DNA of 64,000 nucleotides, taken from assembly GCF_044784365.2 (NCBI RefSeq), contig NZ_CP173063.2. One strand, given 5' to 3'. Shown here one piece after another: positions 27,209 through 35,776 of the stretch; positions within the stretch are counted from its first letter, which is position 1; every line of letters begins with the position of its first letter. This DNA is from Cetobacterium_A somerae (GTDB taxonomy: Bacteria > Fusobacteriota > Fusobacteriia > Fusobacteriales > Fusobacteriaceae). A program made the position numbers and the translations under genes. The notes under the pieces were generated by a model. That model was not told where the DNA came from. It was given only the letters and a program-made list of their open reading frames with translations, and did not search any database.

Positions 27209-28366
27209 TTAACTTAAAAAATCCAAAGTATATTGAGCATATAAAGCCGTACCAATTTCTAGAGAATCTTCATCTATTGCAAATTTTTCATGGTGATGAG
27301 GATAATTAGCATCTTTAGATGGGTTTCCAGCTCCAACAAAAGCTAAGACTCCAGGGACTTTCTCTAAGAAATAGCAGAAATCTTCTCCACCAGTAATTTT
27401 TTCCATTTTTAAAATTCCATCTCTTCCAAGAATAGTTTCAACAGATTTTAAAGCAATTTTTGAACAATTTTCATCATTTATACAAGGAGCAGTTCCATAT
27501 GTATAATTAACTTGACCAGAAGCTCTATATGTATCACAAGTTCCCTTTGTAACTCTTTCTAAAATTGATTTAAAATTATTTCTAATTTCAGGATTAAAAG
27601 TACGAGTTGTTCCTTTTAAAATAGCCTGGTTTGCAATAACATTAAATCGTGTTCCTGAATGGAAAGATCCAACAGTTACAACACCAGATTCTAAAGGACT
27701 TATCTCTCTACTTACAATTGATTGTAAATTCATAATTAAAGCTGAACCAACAACAACGGCATCAATAGTTTGATGTGGGAGCGATCCATGCCCACCTTTA
27801 CCGTTTACAACAATTTCAAATATATCTGCTGATGCCATTCTAGTACCAGCTTCTACAGAAACTTTACCACAAGGAAGATCACTCCATAAATGAATTGCAA
27901 AACATCCATCTGCATTATCAATAGGTTCCTCTTCAAGCATTTTTAAAGCTCCTTGTGCAATTTCTTCTGCAGGTTGGAAAAAAAGTCTAACTTCACCAGC
28001 TAAAGTATCTTTTATTTCATTTAATACTTTAGCTGCTCCTAAAAGCATTGCAGAATGTCCATCATGACCACATGCATGCATCATGCCAATATTTGTAGAA
28101 CAATACTCTACACCAGTGCATTCTTGAACTTGTAGGGCATCCATATCTGCTCTTAAAATAATTTTTTTACCTTTTTTATCTTTATTTATAAATCCAACTA
28201 CGCCAGTACCTGCAATTACTTTAAATGGAATCCCCATTTTTGTTAATTCTTCTTGAATTCTCTTAGATGTTCTAAATTCTTGAAAACTTGGTTCAGGATA
28301 TTTATGAAACTCCCTTCTCATGTTAATAATATAATTTTTATTTTGTTCTACAAGTTTTTTAATCAT
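27209..28366 (-). CDS. M20D amidohydrolase (hippurate hydrolase / N-acyl-amino-acid deacetylase type)
   Basis: 385-residue peptidase-family amidase. Motifs: ILRADMDALQVQE, MHACGHDGHSAMLLGAA (metal Cys/His/Asp), FFQPAEEIAQGA (Glu pair), GGHGSLPHQTIDAV in the lid domain and PHHHEKFAID near the end. This subgroup removes acyl groups from amino acids (hippurate, N-acetyl or indole-acetyl conjugates). It follows the transporter gene by 12 bases on the same strand, so import and deacylation of one substrate is likely. Confidence 0.9.
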   Translation of the reverse strand: MIKKLVEQNKNYIINMRREFHKYPEPSFQEFRTSKRIQEELTKMGIPFKVIAGTGVVGFINKDKKGKKIILRADMDALQVQECTGVEYCSTNIGMMHACGHDGHSAMLLGAAKVLNEIKDTLAGEVRLFFQPAEEIAQGALKMLEEEPIDNADGCFAIHLWSDLPCGKVSVEAGTRMASADIFEIVVNGKGGHGSLPHQTIDAVVVGSALIMNLQSIVSREISPLESGVVTVGSFHSGTRFNVIANQAILKGTTRTFNPEIRNNFKSILERVTKGTCDTYRASGQVNYTYGTAPCINDENCSKIALKSVETILGRDGILKMEKITGGEDFCYFLEKVPGVLAFVGAGNPSKDANYPHHHEKFAIDEDSLEIGTALYAQYTLDFLS

Positions 28367-28378
28367 TTTTTATCCTCC

Positions 28379-29551
28379 TTATAGTAATTTTACAAATATT
28401 CCAGCTATAATAACAGAAACAATAGTTACAGAAACAAAGCCTCCAACTAACATTTTTGGTAACATAGCATCAATTAAAAACTGTTTTTCCTCTTCTGTTT
28501 CTCCTAGAGATTTAGCTGCTTCAACTGTTAAAGCATAATTTGCAGGAAATCCATATAAGGCATTTAAAGATATGGCACATGACATTGGAGAAGATTCTTT
28601 TAAAATTTTACCAACTATAAATGAAAATATTAACATTCCAACAACACCAAATCCAATAATACCTATGAAAGGAATCAAAAGAGTTTGAAGCATTTCAGGA
28701 GTGGCTTTAGATAATCCGCCAAATATAAAAGCCATTAGACCGGTCATATAAAATCCAAAAGTTCCAGATACATTTAAAGGTTTTCTTTCAATAAAGCCAC
28801 TTTCAGCACCAATTACTCCAGCAAATAAACAGATAACATATCTAGAAACAACTTCGTTAATAGCTTCTGTAAATAAAATTGCACCTCCAACTAAAAGAGC
28901 TAATTTTAAAAGAACAATATAAGTTGTTTGATATTCTTTTGGTAGAGGCGGAATCAATCGCTTAGTTTCCTCTTCTTCAATCTCTTTTTTATCAAGATTA
29001 ATAGCTTCTCCTTTTCTAAATTTTTTCAAAAGACTTGTTCCTTCTAATCTTAGAACAAAAGCAGTTAAAGGATAACCTATAAATCCTTGCATAACATACA
29101 TAACAACAGCTAAAACAGCAAGTTTAGGTAATCCTTTAGCAGTTGCAGCCTCAGACATAATAATTGAGGCAACCACCCCTCCACTAAGGGGTGGAGTTGC
29201 AATAACTAACATTTCCCAAGGAAAAAATAGTTTTCCTAAAACTAAAGTTCCAAAACAAATTCCCAATATTCCAAAAATAGCTATTGAAAATGACTTCCAT
29301 TGTCTAATAAGTTCTTTTAAGCTTAACATAGTTCCTAAATGTGTAACAAGAAAAAGCATAGAACTTATAATAATTGGAGTTACGAATCCAGCTATTTCAA
29401 GAATATTTTCTGGAAATATTGTCCAATAACCAATTAAAAAAACAATAGCAGTAATAAAAACGGATGGAACAATAGCTTTAGTTTTTATAGAAATTATTTC
29501 ACCAATAGCTAGAGCTCCCAAAACACAAATAATCGCTGTAATTAAATTCAT
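28379..29551 (-). CDS. Multi-pass membrane transporter, GltS-like, partner of the M20D amidase
   Basis: 390-residue protein with about ten to eleven hydrophobic helices arranged in two halves. A loop ATPPLSGGVVASIIMSEA in half one and PMSCAISLNALYGFPANYAL in half two look like the re-entrant segments of GltS/2HCT-type Na+ carriers. A charged cytoplasmic loop (about residues 170-200, KKFRKGEAINLDKKEIEEEE) separates them. I cannot name the family with certainty. It is the first gene of the minus-strand pair with the M20D amidase, so it probably imports an N-acyl amino acid or peptide. Confidence 0.65.
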   Translation of the reverse strand: MNLITAIICVLGALAIGEIISIKTKAIVPSVFITAIVFLIGYWTIFPENILEIAGFVTPIIISSMLFLVTHLGTMLSLKELIRQWKSFSIAIFGILGICFGTLVLGKLFFPWEMLVIATPPLSGGVVASIIMSEAATAKGLPKLAVLAVVMYVMQGFIGYPLTAFVLRLEGTSLLKKFRKGEAINLDKKEIEEEETKRLIPPLPKEYQTTYIVLLKLALLVGGAILFTEAINEVVSRYVICLFAGVIGAESGFIERKPLNVSGTFGFYMTGLMAFIFGGLSKATPEMLQTLLIPFIGIIGFGVVGMLIFSFIVGKILKESSPMSCAISLNALYGFPANYALTVEAAKSLGETEEEKQFLIDAMLPKMLVGGFVSVTIVSVIIAGIFVKLL

Positions 29552-29701
29552 AAAAAATCTCCTCCAAATAGTACCAAATAAAAAATATATTATTAAATTT
29601 TAAGATGTATTCAAAATAAAAGGAAGGTAAGTATTTTCAACGAATAGATAAAGAAAAGTATGTCTTTTTATTTTAAAATTTTTTAAGCTTCGGAGGTAGA
29701 T

Positions 29702-30397
29702 ATGAAAAAAAAATTAAAGTTATTTTCATTAATAACAATATTTTTTATTATTTTTAGAAATGGATTTGCAAGTGAAAAAATATATTCTCAAGGAAATAGT
29801 AAAATTAAAAAGATAGCTTTAACTTTTGATGATGGACCGAATGATACTTCTCTTCCAAAAGTTTTAGATTTATTAAAAGAAGAAAAGATAAAAGCATCCT
29901 TTTTTTTCATAGGAAAAAATATTTCAGATAGAAAATTAGAAGTTGAAAGAGTTCATAAGGAAGGTCATTTAGTTTTAAATCATAGTTATACACATTCAAA
30001 TTTTGATAAGGCATCTCAAGAACTTATAATATCTGAAATAGAAAAAACAAATAAAACAATAAATGATATTATAGGTGTGACTCCAAAGTTATATAGACCA
30101 CCATATGGTATAATTACAGAAAATGTAAAAATAGCTGTTAAAAATCTAGATATGAATATAGTTCTTTGGAATGTAGATGGAGAGGATTGGAATACAAAGA
30201 GATCATTAGATTACGTAGTAAATACTCAAGAAAAAGAAACAAAAAATGGAAGTATTATTCTTATGCATACACAACCAGATAAAGATACATCATATGAAGC
30301 TTTGAAAAAATTAATTCCATATTATAGAAGTAAAGGATATGAATTTGTGAAACTTGATGAATTGTTAAATATAGAGCCGTATAAAAGTTTAAAATAA
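29702..30397 (+). CDS. Secreted polysaccharide deacetylase (carbohydrate esterase 4, NodB domain)
   Basis: 231-residue protein with an N-terminal hydrophobic signal (LFSLITIFFIIFRNGFA). All five CE4 motifs are present: TFDDGPND (catalytic Asp and metal Asp), NHSYTH (metal His pair), RPPYG, DGEDW and LMHT. It should remove acetyl groups from peptidoglycan or another envelope glycan in the periplasm. It is a single-gene unit with a GGAGG site and its own terminator. Confidence 0.92.
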   Translation: MKKKLKLFSLITIFFIIFRNGFASEKIYSQGNSKIKKIALTFDDGPNDTSLPKVLDLLKEEKIKASFFFIGKNISDRKLEVERVHKEGHLVLNHSYTHSNFDKASQELIISEIEKTNKTINDIIGVTPKLYRPPYGIITENVKIAVKNLDMNIVLWNVDGEDWNTKRSLDYVVNTQEKETKNGSIILMHTQPDKDTSYEALKKLIPYYRSKGYEFVKLDELLNIEPYKSLK

Positions 30398-30436
30398 AAA
30401 AGGATAAAATTCTAAATGAATTTTATCCTTTTTTTT
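30396..30436. terminator. Bidirectional terminator after deacetylase
   Basis: AAAAAGGATAAAATTC / TAAAT / GAATTTTATCCTTTTT, a 16-bp stem with T-run. It overlaps the stop of the converging small membrane protein gene. Confidence 0.9.
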
Positions 30437-30665
30437 ATTGCATACTTGAAGTCATTAAAAATGTCATTGAAAGAAACCAAATAATCATACCAATAACTAT
30501 CATAACCAAAGAAGCAATTAAAAAATTTTTTAAATTTTGATTAGTTTTATCAGAAACTAGCCATTTAATCCACATAATTATATTTACAATAGGAATCATC
30601 ATAATTATTTGAATTATAATCCAATCTCTGACAGTCAACACTTTTTCGTTATCTTTTATATCCAT
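30435..30665 (-). CDS. Small two-helix membrane protein of unknown function
   Basis: About 76 residues. After a short polar start (MDIKDNEKVLTVRDW) come two hydrophobic helices (IIIQIIMMIPIVNIIMWIKWLV and FLIASLVMIVIGMIIWFLS). This pattern, with Ile-Pro-x-Val-Asn-Ile-Ile-Met in helix one, recurs in small uncharacterised proteins of Firmicutes and Fusobacteria. The frame extends 15 codons upstream to ATG 30710; that ATG overlaps a GGAGG, and no well-spaced start follows it, so the true start is unsure. Confidence 0.55.
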   Translation of the reverse strand: MDIKDNEKVLTVRDWIIIQIIMMIPIVNIIMWIKWLVSDKTNQNLKNFLIASLVMIVIGMIIWFLSMTFLMTSSMQ

Positions 30666-30767
30666 TTTGAAGAGAGATATTTTGACAAATATTCTCTCAC
30701 TCACCTCCATAATATATAGTTTATATTAAGATTATACAGTTAAACATAGCTATTTCCTTTAAGTTTA

Positions 30768-30801
30768 GAAAAAAATAAGCATCAAGACAAAATCTTGATG
30801 C
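30768..30801 (-). terminator. Terminator of the small lipoprotein gene
   Basis: GCATCAAGA / CAAAA / TCTTGATGC, followed on the minus strand by TTATTTTTTTC. Confidence 0.85.
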
Positions 30802-30813
30802 TTGACTTTATAA

Positions 30814-31068
30814 TTAGTTAGCAACTGTTTCAACTATTTCTTCAGTTGATACAATTTCAGAGTTTGGAATTATAACATCTCCACTTGTTTCTTCATTTAC
30901 ATCTGCTGCAACAGATTGTTCAATAGCTTCAATAGCACTATTAGTAGGAACTTTTTCAATAACAGTAGTCTGTTCAACTATAACTTCTTGTGTAGAAACT
31001 TCTTCTTTTTCTTTTCCACACGCTGCAAAAATTGTTAGTATTGCTAAAGATAATAAAATTTTTTTCAT
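30814..31068 (-). CDS. Small acidic lipoprotein
   Basis: 84 residues. It has a classic lipoprotein signal (MKKILLSLAILTIFAAC, lipobox IFAAC), then about 65 residues very rich in Glu, Val and Thr with no Trp or aromatic core, predicted disordered. It has an AAGGAG-type site and its own terminator. No known family is recognised. Such short acidic lipoproteins may act as envelope spacers; function unknown. Confidence 0.75.
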   Translation of the reverse strand: MKKILLSLAILTIFAACGKEKEEVSTQEVIVEQTTVIEKVPTNSAIEAIEQSVAADVNEETSGDVIIPNSEIVSTEEIVETVAN

Positions 31069-31310
31069 TTAGAACTCCTTTTGTTGTTAAATTTACGATA
31101 TATTCTACAACTATTTTAAGAAATTGTATATTTGAAATTTTAGATCAAAAGTTTTGGTATAATTTTTCAACTTTATAATCTGTTCAATTGTTTACAATCA
31201 TAACAAATAAAAATTAGTTTGATTTTTTATGGAACAAAAGTTATACTACTAATAGTAAGATTAAAAAATTGGACATAAAAGTTTAATCAAAATAATTAGG
31301 GGGATACAAA

Positions 31311-32219
31311 ATGTTAGATGGATTACAATCTATTTTTAATACATTGTCAACTGGGGTTGTCGTATTAAATAATAAAGCTGAAGTTAAATTTTTAAATAAG
31401 TATATGATGAGTATAATGAAAAAAAAGCATTTAAAAAATCAACAATTAGGGGAACTTTTTGGAAATTTATTTACTTGTATTCATACAGAAGATAGTAATC
31501 AAAGATGTGGGGAAACCGAAAATTGTCCTGAATGTCCATTAAGAAAATCTTTAGGAGAAGTCTCTAAAGCTTCTCAAATTGTTGTTTTTGAAAAGGAATT
31601 CTACTTATCAGAAGAGCAACAGAAATTAAAAAAATTTTTTGGAATCAGTATGAAACCTGTAGTTGATTCAGACGAAGGTGAGGTATTAATTGAAGTATTT
31701 CCAATAAAGCATGATAAAGTTAGTGAATTTTATTTATATTATCAAAATATAGATGAAGTAAATAAAAAAGTATATAGAGATGTTTTAACAGGTTTGTATA
31801 ATAGAAATTTTTATGAAGAAAAAATATCTAAAATTTATAATAATATGGAGCATCTTAGTGTAATTTTGCTAGATATAGATAATTTCAAAAGTTTAAATGA
31901 TACAAAAGGTCATATTGAAGGTGATAAAATACTAAAAGCTCTTTCTAAAATAATAAAAGAAACTATTCATTCCGAAAGTTATGCAATAAGAATGGGTGGA
32001 GATGAGTTTTTAATTTTAGTAAAAAAAACAAAAGAAGAAGCATTAAATTTAGCTAAAATAATTTTATCAGAATTTGAGACTTTTAATAAAAGTGTAAGTA
32101 TAGGAGTTGCTGAAAAAAAGATAGAACTAAAAACAATAAATGATTTATATAAAAAAGCAGATATGGCTCTATATACAGCTAAAAAAAATGGTAAAGGAAC
32201 AATAGTGACAAATTATTAA
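31311..32219 (+). CDS. Diguanylate cyclase with N-terminal PAS-like domain carrying a four-Cys motif
   Basis: 302-residue cytoplasmic signalling protein. Residues about 1-130 form a PAS-like sensor (FNTLSTGVVVLNNKAEVKFLN) with cysteines at 56, 66, 72 and 75 (C-x9-C-x5-C-x2-C), as in PAS-like modules thought to hold a metal or Fe-S cluster. Residues about 150-302 are a GGDEF domain: DVLTGLYNRNFYEE, LLDIDNFKSLNDTKGH, the active-site MGGDEF, and ADMALYTAKKNGKG. The inhibitory RxxD site is absent. It should make c-di-GMP in response to a redox or metal cue. A c-di-GMP riboswitch lies at 58998-59063. Starts with GGGGG site near 31300. Confidence 0.9.
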   Translation: MLDGLQSIFNTLSTGVVVLNNKAEVKFLNKYMMSIMKKKHLKNQQLGELFGNLFTCIHTEDSNQRCGETENCPECPLRKSLGEVSKASQIVVFEKEFYLSEEQQKLKKFFGISMKPVVDSDEGEVLIEVFPIKHDKVSEFYLYYQNIDEVNKKVYRDVLTGLYNRNFYEEKISKIYNNMEHLSVILLDIDNFKSLNDTKGHIEGDKILKALSKIIKETIHSESYAIRMGGDEFLILVKKTKEEALNLAKIILSEFETFNKSVSIGVAEKKIELKTINDLYKKADMALYTAKKNGKGTIVTNY

Positions 32220-32292
32220 TTAATTTATATTATTTTCTTCAAAATAATGTTATAATAACAGATACACAAAAAATATTATAAATGGAGAAAAT

Positions 32293-33531
32293 ATGAAATT
32301 TAAAGAATTTAATTTTAAAACAGAAATAATGGCACAAATTGATGCTGTTGGATATAAAGAACCTACCCCAATTCAAGCACAAGCTATCCCAGTAATCTTA
32401 GAAGGAAGCGATATTCTTGGATTAGCTAAAACAGGAACAGGAAAAACTGCAGCATTTGTTCTTCCTATTTTAGAAAAAATAGCAACAACAAAAGGAAAAG
32501 GAAAAGGTGTAAGAGCTTTGATTATTGCTCCTACTAGAGAACTTGCAGAACAAATTAATAATACTGTTTTACAATTAGGAAAGCAGATTGGGATAAAAAG
32601 TTTAGCTGTTTATGGTGGAACATCAGTTAAAAAACAGGTAGACGTTTTAAAGACTGGAGTAGATATTGTTGTAGGGTGTCCTGGAAGAATTCTAGATCAT
32701 ATTAATCAAGGAAATTTAGGATTAACAAGACTTGAATTTTTAGTATTAGATGAAGCTGATCATATGTTAGATATGGGATTTTTAAAAGATATTGAAAAAA
32801 TTGTAAAACATACTCCTAAAAAGAAGCAAACTCTTTTCTTCTCAGCAACAATGCCAAAAGAAATTAAAACTTTAGCATTTAAAGTTTTAGAAAAGGGACA
32901 TAAAACAATTGAAGTAGAATACAAAGATCCTGTTAAATTAATTGAGCATGAATTATATCATATAGATCACGATGATAAAAAATCAAAACTTATAGAATTA
33001 CTTGATGATTCGAGTATAGAATCTGTTATTGTTTTTACAAATGGAAAACACAAAGCTAGACATCTTAGTAAAACATTAGAAGTTAAAGGATTAAAAGCTG
33101 TAAATTTTCAAGGTAATTTATCACAAAATCAAAGAGATGCTGCTTTATCTGGTTTTAGAGAAGGAAAATATAATATACTTGTAGCTACTGATATTGCTGC
33201 TAGAGGCTTAGATATACCTCAAGTTACTCATGTTATAAACTTTGATTTACCTAAAACGGCTGAAGCATTTACTCATAGAAGTGGAAGAACAGGAAGAGCT
33301 AATAAAAATGGTATAGTAATTTCTTTTTCATCATTAGATGATAAAAAGATTTTAACAGAAATTTTAAAATTAAATAAGATAGAATTTGCTAAAGTTCATG
33401 GAAATGAGAAAGATTTATCTAAAAAGCCTATAAAAAAATATAATGAAAAACCTACTAATCCTCAAAATAAACCTAAATCTAATAGATTTAAGAAATCTTC
33501 AAATAAACAACAAAGCGCAAAAAAATCTTAA
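32293..33531 (+). CDS. DEAD-box RNA helicase (RhlE/CshA-like)
   Basis: 412 residues with the full motif set: Q motif (FKEFNFKTEI ... PTPIQAQAIP), I AKTGTGKTA, Ia PTRELAEQ, Ib GCPGRILDH, II VLDEADHML, III SATMP, IV VIVFTNGK, V ATDIAARGLDIP and VI HRSGRTGR. The short C-terminal tail is Lys/Asn/Gln-rich (KPKSNRFKKSSNKQQSAKKS), a typical RNA-binding extension. It probably serves ribosome assembly or RNA turnover. Single gene, ending at a strong terminator. Confidence 0.94.
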   Translation: MKFKEFNFKTEIMAQIDAVGYKEPTPIQAQAIPVILEGSDILGLAKTGTGKTAAFVLPILEKIATTKGKGKGVRALIIAPTRELAEQINNTVLQLGKQIGIKSLAVYGGTSVKKQVDVLKTGVDIVVGCPGRILDHINQGNLGLTRLEFLVLDEADHMLDMGFLKDIEKIVKHTPKKKQTLFFSATMPKEIKTLAFKVLEKGHKTIEVEYKDPVKLIEHELYHIDHDDKKSKLIELLDDSSIESVIVFTNGKHKARHLSKTLEVKGLKAVNFQGNLSQNQRDAALSGFREGKYNILVATDIAARGLDIPQVTHVINFDLPKTAEAFTHRSGRTGRANKNGIVISFSSLDDKKILTEILKLNKIEFAKVHGNEKDLSKKPIKKYNEKPTNPQNKPKSNRFKKSSNKQQSAKKS

Positions 33532-33570
33532 AAAAAAAATCTTTCTATTTATTTAGAAAGATTTTTTTTT
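33532..33570 (+). terminator. Terminator of the DEAD-box helicase gene
   Basis: AAAAATCTTTCTA pairs with TAGAAAGATTTTT around a short TTTATT loop, followed by T-run. Confidence 0.88.
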
Positions 33571-33614
33571 ACAAATCATCTCGTATTATATGTATAATAC
33601 GAGATGATTTGTAA
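33569..33614. repeat. 46-bp near-perfect palindrome in an intergenic gap
   Basis: A 20-bp arm starting TTACAAATCATCTCG and its exact reverse complement enclose TATGTA. It starts on the last two T bases of the helicase terminator and is not followed by a T-run. A short related piece (ATACGAGAT) recurs at about 33681-33689. Function unknown: ncRNA hairpin, protein-binding site or remnant of a small element. Confidence 0.75.
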
Positions 33615-33808
33615 TGAATTTACTAAAGTTTTTTAATAAATTATAAAATATACATAAAAAAAGAGAATTTAATTAACTAAATACGAGATTATATAGATAA
33701 AAAAAGGAATCCAGTAGATTAAATTCATAGGATTCACTTTATTATTCCTTAAAATTATTTTCAAAAAATAATTATTTATTGTAATTTGTAATTTATAGTA
33801 AAAATCGA
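33615..33808. other. Gene-free stretch with nested short inverted repeats
   Basis: No ORF. GAATCC (33707-33712) and GGATTC (33730-33735), inside AAGGAAT and ATTCCTT (33743-33749), could fold as a hairpin or act as the weak 3' end of the lysE-like gene. Nothing else stands out. Confidence 0.4.
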
Positions 33809-34402
33809 CTATATACTTAATATTAATACAGAACCCATAGTTAAATATACTCCACTTGAAATATAAGTCATATATTTTTGGAAATTCCCTTTTATATTTT
33901 TTATAAAATGAGAAACAAAACTAGCCAAACAAATAAACCAGATAATTTCAACGATTAAATAAGCACTTCCTAATAATATTGCCTCTTTGGCATAATTATT
34001 AGTATTTACTACAAATTGTGGAATAAAAGTTACAAAGAAAAGTAAAATTTTAGGGTTTGCTAAATTAGTTATAACTCCTCTTATATAACAATCATTTTTT
34101 ATAGGTTCTAATGAATTCGAATTATTAGTTTTTCTATTTTTTATAGTTATTATTCCAATATAAACTAAATAAAGTCCTCCAATAATTTTTATAATACTGA
34201 GCATGTTAGGAAATACATATAAAATTGAAGATAATCCAATTGCTGCAATAATATTATAAATCATTCCGCCAGTCATTATTCCTAAAGCTGATAAAATACC
34301 TTCTTTTCTTCCTAAAGAAGCTGAATTATTTAAAACATAGATTGTTGCAATTCCTGGTGTTGCTGCAATAATTAAAGATGAAAATAAAAAACTTAGTAGC
34401 AT
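33809..34402 (-). CDS. LysE/RhtB-family amino-acid exporter
   Basis: 197-residue inner-membrane protein with six hydrophobic segments. The family's N-terminal motif is present as AATPGIATIYVLNNSASLGRKEGILSALGIMTGG, followed by GGLYLVYIGIITI and LANPKILLFFVTFIPQF. It exports amino acids or related small molecules. It is divergent from an XRE-cupin regulator, a pairing commonly seen for exporters controlled by such regulators, so the regulator probably controls it (inference). Confidence 0.88.
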   Translation of the reverse strand: MLLSFLFSSLIIAATPGIATIYVLNNSASLGRKEGILSALGIMTGGMIYNIIAAIGLSSILYVFPNMLSIIKIIGGLYLVYIGIITIKNRKTNNSNSLEPIKNDCYIRGVITNLANPKILLFFVTFIPQFVVNTNNYAKEAILLGSAYLIVEIIWFICLASFVSHFIKNIKGNFQKYMTYISSGVYLTMGSVLILSI

Positions 34403-34576
34403 ATTTTAGTCCTTTCTAGATATATTTGTCTGTAATATTAATATTATAAAGAGATATTAACATAAAATAAAAAAAATATCAACAAAATAGTGAATATTTT
34501 ATTCATAATTATGAATTTTTGAGTTATAGTTATTTTTATGATATAATAAATAAAAAATATGAATAGGAGTTAACTA

Positions 34577-35113
34577 GTGGAAATATCTGAAAAAATCAAA
34601 AACTTAAGAAAAGATAAAGGCTTATCTATAAAAGAACTTTCTGAAAAAACAGGTCTCTCTGTTGGGTTTATTAGCAATTTAGAAAGAAATATAAATAGTC
34701 CATCTATAGCTAACCTTCAGTTAATATGTAAAGTTTTGGATATAAGTTTAATAGATCTTTTAAAAGAGGATAGAGAGTCTGTCATAACTTTAAAATCAGA
34801 AGATAGAAAATTATTATTTACTTCAAATAAAGAAGGAACTAAATACTATAATTTAATTCCTGATAATTCTGAAATTAATGGTAGTTATGTTGTAATTAAT
34901 CCTAAATGTACATCCGAAAATGTAAGATGGAGTCATTCTCACGATGAAATTGGAATAGTTATCAAAGGAGAATTAGAGATAAACCTTTCTAATAGAAAAA
35001 TTTATAAATTAAAAGAAGGGGATTCAATTTATATAAAGAAAAATACACCTCATAAATATAGGAATCCTGGGAATATTCCTGCAATTACTCATTGGTTCTC
35101 TATAAAAAAGTAA
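34577..35113 (+). CDS. XRE-family regulator with C-terminal cupin domain
   Basis: 178 residues. The N-terminal HTH_3 domain (EKIKNLRKDKGLSIKELSEKTGLSVGFISNLERN, residues 4-40) is followed by a cupin (about 105-178) with SHSHDEIGIVIKGELEI and KEGDSIYIKKNTPHKYRN, the two cupin motifs with His residues that could bind metal or ligand. The start is GTG at 34577 with AGGAG seven bases upstream. It is 14 bases before a methyltransferase gene and divergent from a LysE exporter. Confidence 0.9.
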   Translation: MEISEKIKNLRKDKGLSIKELSEKTGLSVGFISNLERNINSPSIANLQLICKVLDISLIDLLKEDRESVITLKSEDRKLLFTSNKEGTKYYNLIPDNSEINGSYVVINPKCTSENVRWSHSHDEIGIVIKGELEINLSNRKIYKLKEGDSIYIKKNTPHKYRNPGNIPAITHWFSIKK

Positions 35114-35126
35114 AAAGGAGAATAAT

Positions 35127-35756
35127 TTGAACTCAAATAAATCTGTAAATTATAAAGAAAATACAATTAAATTTTTTGATAAAATGGCAAGTAAAAAACA
35201 TGGAGACTCTTTTAAACACTATAATAATGTTTTAGATTGGTTAGATTTATTATTAGCAAATGAAGAATATACTCTTTTAGATTTAGGAACAGGAAAAGGA
35301 GATTTGTTGTTAAAAATAATAGAAAAAAATAAATTTTTAAAATTAATAGGTTTAGATATATCATCTGAGATGATAAAACTAGCTATTAGTAAAGGGATCT
35401 CTGCTAACTTTGTTATTGGTGATAGCGAAGCCATACCTTTAAAAAACTCTTCAATTGATATTATAACTTGTATAAATTCTTTTCATCATTATTCTAATCC
35501 TGAAAAATCAATATCTGAAATAGCTAGAGTCTTAAAATCTAATGGAACTCTTATTTTAGGAGAAATCTGGATACTACCTATATTTAGAAATATAATAAAT
35601 TTTTTCCTTCCTTATATGAAAACAGGGGATTATAAAATTTACTCTTGTAAAGATATTATAAAATTATTTTCTCAACAAGGTATTATTTTAGTGGAAAAAA
35701 AATACGTTTTTCCTAGTAATTATACATATTTATTAAAAAAAGCTGAAGTAAAATAA
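35127..35756 (+). CDS. Class I SAM-dependent methyltransferase
   Basis: 209 residues with the SAM-binding fold: motif I LLDLGTGKGDLLL, acidic loop LIGLDISSEMIKLA, motif II/III GDSEAIPLKNSSIDIITCINSFHHY and NPEKSISEIARVLKSNGTLIL. This is the UbiE/Methyltransf_11 type; the substrate is unknown. It starts at TTG 35127 with AAAGGAG six bases before. Together with the XRE-cupin gene it forms a two-gene unit. Confidence 0.88.
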   Translation: MNSNKSVNYKENTIKFFDKMASKKHGDSFKHYNNVLDWLDLLLANEEYTLLDLGTGKGDLLLKIIEKNKFLKLIGLDISSEMIKLAISKGISANFVIGDSEAIPLKNSSIDIITCINSFHHYSNPEKSISEIARVLKSNGTLILGEIWILPIFRNIINFFLPYMKTGDYKIYSCKDIIKLFSQQGIILVEKKYVFPSNYTYLLKKAEVK

Positions 35757-35772
35757 ACCTACTTCAGCTTTT
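35735..35772. terminator. Bidirectional terminator between methyltransferase and porin-like gene
   Basis: AAAAGCTGAAGTA / about 9-base loop / TACTTCAGCTTTT. The left arm lies inside the 3' end of the methyltransferase gene. Confidence 0.88.
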
Positions 35773-35776
35773 AATT

